Of a stretch of 64,000 nucleotides of DNA, positions 62,801-64,000 are shown in pieces (position 1 is the stretch's first letter; every line of letters starts with the position of its first letter). The notes under the pieces were generated by a model, which had not been told where the DNA came from, did not search any database, and was given only the letters and a program-made list of their open reading frames with translations. Made by a program: the position numbers and the translations under genes. The stretch is from Chaetorhynchus papuensis (Eukaryota; Chordata; Aves; Passeriformes; Rhipiduridae). The DNA lies in assembly GCA_013396525.1 (NCBI GenBank), contig VWYX01000656.1, forward strand, positions 310,001 through 374,000, given 5' to 3'.

Positions 62801-64000
62801 TCATGTCAAAAACACCATTGCCAAAAGAAAATATTGATTGTGTAAGGGGAAGGAATATTTAGAAGTACCAGATTTGAAAGCCTCTATAAGGCATCTGATC
62901 TTTTTTACTTATTACCCTTTTCTTTTACATAATACTTTGAAAGTTGTGTATAAACCACCAGTCACTGCAGTAAATGAGCAAAGCTGAAGTGGCTCTGTGT
63001 TGTACCCTGTGAAGAGCTGGGTCATTCCAGTTTGGGAATATCTCCCAGTGCTGTGGCTGTGGAGCAGCCCCTGGGACTGTGGTGAAATCCCTGGCAGGTT
63101 CTTGCAGTGCAGAGCACCTGGGACCAGGTGAGCTGGGCACAAACTGCTGCTGCTGCTGCTCAGAGAGGAGCCTGCTCCTGCAGCATCCAGCCTCTTCCAC
63201 ACATTCCTGTTTCCATTGGATGAACCAGTGAATTCAGTTCAGGAGGAAAGCAGTTGTTCCAAACTTCACTTTCATTACATTAATCAGTGTGAAAGAAAAG
63301 TGCATGGATTCATACTTTTCCTGTCATTTAAAGATGATACTACAAGGTTTTGTATTTCAGTGAGGAAGTCTACAGTTTTCTTTATTATGCTGAAGTTTTT
63401 GTCCTGGGTTTTCATTTAGTCTGATTACAGGACACAAAGATTTAATGTCAAGCACGGTGTCAAGTAGCTTTCATTGTCCTTAACCTCTTTTAAACAGTGA
63501 CATATATCCCTCTTATTACCCAAAATGATGTGATTGAAGGAAGATTGTTTTTGGAGAGCAGTCCCGAGCTGAAAGTCCCTAGCTGACCATTTGCTTGTGG
63601 GGTGTGGCAGATGTGTGTGCAATAGCACAGCAGCGTGTGGTGATGTGTATACACACACAAATGTGAGTGCATCTGTGTCCCTACAAACACAGAGACATAG
63701 GATAAAGCAGCTGCCTTGACCTGACTTTTTTCATAAAAACCTACTTCTAAATAGTCATGGTTATGGGGTGTGGCATGGCCAGTTCATGTGAGTGCACTGG
63801 GCATGTTGTAAGCTCAAGAATAAGATATAAGCAGTACATTTTTTGTATTTTCATATATGCAGTTAGTCTAAGTAGTGCTGTAAAGATGTGTTTTTCCTTC
63901 CTCCTTTCAGCCTATTTTAGAATCAGGAGCCATAGAACTTCTGTGTAGTTTAACCCAGAGTGAAAACCTTGCCTTGCGAGTGAACGGCATCTGGGCGTTA
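8777..64000 (+). CDS. ARMC8: ARMC8, armadillo repeat-containing protein 8 (5' 16 exons; runs off right edge)
   Basis: ARMC8 is a subunit of the CTLH/GID E3 ubiquitin ligase (counterpart of yeast Gid5) and is also reported to bind alpha-catenin and HRS. Coding exons are 8777-8821, 10684-10760, 23854-23925, 34631-34773, 34873-34970, 42978-43070, 47693-47773, 49074-49149, 49256-49346, 52728-52788, 55543-55743, 57661-57756, 60078-60160, 60426-60507, 61723-61809 and 63911-64000. Together they are 1476 nt, exactly 492 codons without a stop, and agree nearly residue for residue with my recall of human ARMC8 (about 670 residues). The start [15 protein letters not shown] has a good context (A at -3, G at +4). 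From about residue 57 the chain is an armadillo alpha-solenoid, for example [16 protein letters not shown] and [18 protein letters not shown]. All introns are GT-AG. The remaining C-terminal exons lie beyond the window. Confidence 0.98.
8822..10683 (+). other. ARMC8: ARMC8 intron 1
   Basis: This 1862-nt intron is CpG-island DNA for its first 600 bp and ordinary AT-rich sequence after that. It includes an A-rich run near 9951-9962. The acceptor has a good TCTCTCTCTGCAG tract. Nothing else is recognised. Confidence 0.9.
10684..10760 (+). CDS. ARMC8: ARMC8 exon 2
   Basis: This 77-nt exon encodes [20 protein letters not shown] then VLQGV and two bases of an isoleucine codon. It covers residues 16-41. 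The donor is GTAAGT. Confidence 0.97.
10761..23853 (+). other. ARMC8: ARMC8 intron 2 (13.1 kb)
   Basis: This is the longest intron in the window. I recognise no CR1, LTR or RNA gene in it. It is AT-rich with scattered T-runs (for example around 12980 and 17338-17350) and a few G-rich patches (around 15850-15930). The open frames inside it (such as 11168-11626 on the minus strand) show no family resemblance. Confidence 0.8.
23854..23925 (+). CDS. ARMC8: ARMC8 exon 3
   Basis: This 72-nt exon encodes the end of an isoleucine codon, [20 protein letters not shown] and AVP. It spans residues 41-65 and begins the first armadillo repeat. It lies alone between a 13.1-kb and a 10.7-kb intron, and its length is a multiple of three. 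The donor is GTATGT. Confidence 0.96.
23926..34630 (+). other. ARMC8: ARMC8 intron 3 (10.7 kb)
   Basis: This is mostly AT-rich unique-looking sequence. It contains the CR1 3' end at about 33015-33473 and a short duplicated CTGTGGTCAC near 26159-26178. No coding or RNA gene is supported. Confidence 0.8.
33015..33473 (+). mobile_element. CR1 LINE, 5'-truncated 3' end (+ orientation)
   Basis: About 460 bp of GC-rich sequence matches the avian CR1 3' region. It contains GGGGCTGGAGCGTGTCCAGG, GAGCGGCTGAGGGAGCTGGG, GGCTCAGGTTGGATACTGGG, TTGGACTTGATGATCTGAGA and the terminal GAATGATTCTGTGACTG. It is truncated upstream in the usual CR1 manner and is the longest and best-preserved copy in the window. 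The reading frames through it are broken. Confidence 0.92.
34631..34773 (+). CDS. ARMC8: ARMC8 exon 4
   Basis: This 143-nt exon covers residues 65-113. It includes [20 protein letters not shown] and [20 protein letters not shown], typical armadillo helices. Confidence 0.97.
34774..34872 (+). other. ARMC8: ARMC8 intron 4 (99 nt)
   Basis: This is one of two very short introns in a gene whose others reach 13 kb. The donor is GTACTC, weak at +3 to +6, and the acceptor is TTTATAG. Confidence 0.95.
34873..34970 (+). CDS. ARMC8: ARMC8 exon 5
   Basis: This 98-nt exon covers residues 113-145. It encodes [20 protein letters not shown] then [12 protein letters not shown]. The donor is GTAAGT. Confidence 0.97.
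37718..37773. repeat. (CCAT)14 microsatellite
   Basis: Fourteen uninterrupted CCAT units (56 nt) lie in ARMC8 intron 5. The purity suggests an actively length-variable locus. Confidence 0.97.
39939..39983. repeat. 15-bp unit, three tandem copies
   Basis: The unit AATACTCATGTGATC occurs three times in a row, the third copy with one change (A to G at its second base). It is a small recent tandem duplication in intron 5. Confidence 0.95.
40211..40270. repeat. 30-bp perfect-type tandem duplication
   Basis: Two adjacent 30-bp copies span from GTCAGGGATTTCCCTGCAGG to GAGATTTCAC and differ only at their first base. They lie just upstream of the (CTTCTCCTC)n tract. Confidence 0.95.
40338..40425. 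repeat. (CTTCTCCTC)n polypyrimidine tract
   Basis: Nine-base units of pure pyrimidine continue for about 88 nt and then run into unsequenced bases. The other strand is pure purine. The translated poly-Leu and poly-Arg frames here are artefacts of the repeat and of the N run. Confidence 0.95.
40426..40905. other. Assembly gap (480 N)
   Basis: Unsequenced bases begin inside the (CTTCTCCTC)n tract; the right flank (CCCGGCTTCTTG) is unique. The gap lies wholly in intron 5 and affects no ARMC8 codon. Confidence 0.99.
41135..41285 (+). mobile_element. CR1 LINE 3' fragment (+ orientation)
   Basis: About 150 bp resembles the CR1 3' end. It includes GGTGTGGAGTCTCCCTCACT, GGAGGTATTCCAGTCTGGAC, ATGTGCTCTGGGATGGCCCT and the closing CTTCCAGCCTGACCCATTTT. 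It is more diverged than the copy at 33 kb. Confidence 0.85.
42291..42362 (-). mobile_element. CR1 LINE 3' tip (- orientation)
   Basis: CACAGAATCATGGAAAGGTT followed by TTTAAAGATCATCTCATTCC is the reverse complement of the last 70 bp or so of a CR1 element. The copy is very short and moderately diverged. Confidence 0.8.
42978..43070 (+). CDS. ARMC8: ARMC8 exon 6
   Basis: This 93-nt exon (31 codons, phase 0) covers residues 146-176 and encodes [20 protein letters not shown] then [11 protein letters not shown]. The donor is GTAAGA. Confidence 0.97.
43071..47692 (+). other. ARMC8: ARMC8 intron 6 (4.6 kb)
   Basis: This is AT-rich sequence without a recognised mobile element. A 16-nt A run lies near 47551-47566. 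The acceptor TTTCCTTTGAAG ends in AAG, a weaker variant than CAG. Confidence 0.85.
47693..47773 (+). CDS. ARMC8: ARMC8 exon 7
   Basis: This 81-nt exon (27 codons, phase 0) covers residues 177-203 and encodes [20 protein letters not shown] then LVSTSYK. Confidence 0.97.
47774..49073 (+). other. ARMC8: ARMC8 intron 7 (1.3 kb)
   Basis: This is AT-rich intron sequence with no recognised element. The open frame on the minus strand across 47810-48259 has no family resemblance. Confidence 0.85.
49074..49149 (+). CDS. ARMC8: ARMC8 exon 8
   Basis: This 76-nt exon covers residues 204-229 and encodes [20 protein letters not shown] then MTLVN plus one base. The donor is GTGAGT. Confidence 0.97.
49150..49255 (+). 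other. ARMC8: ARMC8 intron 8 (106 nt)
   Basis: This very short intron is about one third CTG repeat. It has a consensus GTGAGT donor and a strong TCTCTCTCTTTGCAG acceptor tract. Confidence 0.95.
49161..49194 (+). repeat. (GCT)11 / CTG trinucleotide repeat
   Basis: Eleven pure GCT units start 11 nt after the exon 8 boundary. Transcribed from the + strand, the repeat is CUG in the pre-mRNA. Confidence 0.97.
49256..49346 (+). CDS. ARMC8: ARMC8 exon 9
   Basis: This 91-nt exon covers residues 229-259 and encodes [20 protein letters not shown] then IEMQLTSAK. It ends two bases into a cysteine codon. The donor is GTAATT. Confidence 0.97.
49347..52727 (+). other. ARMC8: ARMC8 intron 9 (3.4 kb)
   Basis: This is AT-rich sequence that becomes GC-richer near 52240-52560. 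A possible worn CR1 tail lies near 50367-50390 but is too short to call. The intron ends in a (GTGTT)4 acceptor tract. Confidence 0.85.
52701..52720 (+). repeat. (GTGTT)4 repeat forming the exon 10 splice acceptor tract
   Basis: Four GTGTT units followed by GTTGCAG occupy the position of the polypyrimidine tract. This leaves a G at two of every five positions. Confidence 0.95.
52728..52788 (+). CDS. ARMC8: ARMC8 exon 10
   Basis: This 61-nt exon covers residues 259-279 and completes the cysteine codon, then encodes [20 protein letters not shown]. Its length is not a multiple of three, so skipping it would shift the frame. The donor is GTGAGC. Confidence 0.97.
52789..55542 (+). other. ARMC8: ARMC8 intron 10 (2.8 kb)
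   Basis: This is a mixed-composition intron. The stretch 53050-53640 is GC-richer and open in several frames, but it shows no recognisable domain. The acceptor has a T-rich tract and CTGCAG. Confidence 0.85.
55543..55743 (+). CDS. ARMC8: ARMC8 exon 11
   Basis: This 201-nt exon (67 codons, phase 0) covers residues 280-346. It encodes [20 protein letters not shown] through [13 protein letters not shown]. Sixty of its 67 codons end in G or C, far more than the exons up to exon 9. The donor GTGCGT is a weaker variant. Confidence 0.97.
55744..57660 (+). other. ARMC8: ARMC8 intron 11 (1.9 kb)
   Basis: This intron contains the reverse-oriented CR1 fragment at 56985-57228. The remainder is AT-rich and featureless. 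The acceptor is GTGTTTCCCAG. Confidence 0.88.
56985..57228 (-). mobile_element. CR1 LINE 3' end (- orientation)
   Basis: The segment opens ATAGAATCATAAAATCACAG and continues GGAAGGGACCCCAAGGATCA, the reverse complement of a CR1 3' terminus. Upstream CR1 sequence follows up to GATATCCAACCTAAACCTCC. It is 5'-truncated, about 245 bp, and well preserved. Confidence 0.92.
57661..57756 (+). CDS. ARMC8: ARMC8 exon 12
   Basis: This 96-nt exon (32 codons, phase 0) covers residues 347-378 and encodes [20 protein letters not shown] then [12 protein letters not shown]. Every one of its 32 codons ends in G or C. The donor GTGAGC is immediately followed by minisatellite sequence and an assembly gap. Confidence 0.97.
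57757..58720 (+). repeat. 17-bp GC-rich minisatellite (partly unsequenced)
   Basis: After the gap there are eight adjacent units of AGGCTGTGAGCCCGGGC and variants (58586-58720). Before it, GTGAGCCCGGGGAGGC at 57757-57772 is a unit that begins exactly at the exon 12 donor. The N run between is presumably more of the same array. If so, and if the gap size is real, the array could reach about 55 units. Confidence 0.85.
57773..58585. other. Assembly gap (813 N)
   Basis: The gap is flanked on both sides by the 17-bp minisatellite unit. It starts 16 nt inside intron 12, so no codon is lost. The long open frames reported across it are artefacts of unread bases. Confidence 0.99.
59806..59843. repeat. 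(TA)n microsatellite
   Basis: A TA-dinucleotide tract of roughly 30 nt sits within a TGTATATGTATGTG...ATGTATAAAA context in intron 12. Confidence 0.95.
60078..60160 (+). CDS. ARMC8: ARMC8 exon 13
   Basis: This 83-nt exon covers residues 379-406 and encodes [20 protein letters not shown] then KVRLAAV plus two bases of an arginine codon. Twenty-five of 27 full codons end in G or C. The donor is GTGAGC. Confidence 0.97.
60161..60425 (+). other. ARMC8: ARMC8 intron 13 (265 nt)
   Basis: This is a short, GC-moderate intron with a TTCTGTTTCAG acceptor. It contains no recognised element. Confidence 0.93.
60426..60507 (+). CDS. ARMC8: ARMC8 exon 14
   Basis: This 82-nt exon covers residues 406-433. 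It completes an arginine codon and encodes [20 protein letters not shown] then VWKPLMK. The donor is GTAAGT. Confidence 0.97.
60508..61722 (+). other. ARMC8: ARMC8 intron 14 (1.2 kb)
   Basis: This is an AT-rich intron with no recognised mobile element. The acceptor follows a TCTCTCTCCTCTGTGACTGCAG tract. Confidence 0.9.
61723..61809 (+). CDS. ARMC8: ARMC8 exon 15
   Basis: This 87-nt exon (29 codons, phase 0) covers residues 434-462 and encodes [20 protein letters not shown] then LLEFSPSKE. Only 9 of 29 codons end in G or C. The donor is GTGAGT. Confidence 0.97.
61810..63910 (+). other. ARMC8: ARMC8 intron 15 (2.1 kb)
   Basis: This intron contains the G/T-only tract at 62490-62740 and a short (CTG)5 near 63146-63161. 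The acceptor is CCTCCTTTCAG. Confidence 0.9.
62490..62740. repeat. G/T-only low-complexity tract
   Basis: About 250 bp of the + strand is almost entirely G and T, made of T-runs broken by GG, GGGG and GGTTGGTTGG blocks. C and A are almost absent. It has no fixed unit, though GTTT- and GGTT-type words dominate. The translated frames (Gly/Phe/Val-rich on +, Lys/Thr/Gln/Pro-rich on -) are artefacts. Confidence 0.9.
63911..64000 (+). CDS. ARMC8: ARMC8 exon 16 (cut by window end)
   Basis: At least 90 nt (30 codons) cover residues 463-492 and encode [20 protein letters not shown] then [10 protein letters not shown]. The exon continues beyond the window. It is part of a canonical armadillo repeat. 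Confidence 0.96.

Noticed and set aside
1..64000. CRISPR arrays, prokaryotic operons, phage or plasmid modules
   Set aside because: The window is spliced vertebrate DNA; the tandem repeats present are micro- and minisatellites without spacers.

Overview
This is a stretch of vertebrate nuclear DNA, almost certainly from a bird and probably a songbird (passerine). The evidence is GT-AG spliced genes with long introns, several CR1 LINE 3' ends of the avian type, and an LTR whose start resembles LTRs I know from passerine genomes. Nothing prokaryotic is present: no operons, CRISPR arrays or plasmid functions.

Two conserved genes lie head to tail on the + strand. Positions 1-5379 hold the last five coding exons of DBR1, the RNA lariat debranching enzyme. 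Its 3'UTR follows, with poly(A) signals at 7045, 7319 and 7915. A CpG island at about 8330-9420 holds the promoter and first exon of ARMC8, an armadillo-repeat subunit of the CTLH/GID ubiquitin ligase. ARMC8 runs from 8777 past the right edge. Sixteen coding exons are visible and give exactly 492 codons in an unbroken frame, so no coding exon is lost in either assembly gap.

Most of the remaining sequence is intron. It holds four recognisable CR1 pieces, one solo LTR (2857-3726, in a DBR1 intron), microsatellites and minisatellites, and two runs of N (40426-40905 and 57773-58585). Both gaps interrupt tandem repeats: a (CTTCTCCTC)n polypyrimidine tract and a 17-bp GC-rich minisatellite.

The most notable observations concern the fine structure of ARMC8. 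The intron 12 minisatellite begins at, and seems to be built from, the exon 12 splice donor. Third-codon-position GC climbs from about 50% to 100% and falls back to about 31% around that same intron. A 106-nt intron carries a CTG repeat next to its donor, and the acceptor of exon 10 is a (GTGTT)n repeat instead of a normal pyrimidine tract. The ARMC8 promoter contains a perfect NRF1 site, a YY1-type motif over the start codon, a small upstream ORF and an expanded GCTCG pentamer. The same-strand order of DBR1 and ARMC8 differs from the divergent arrangement I recall for human. I found no wholly new gene system in the window.
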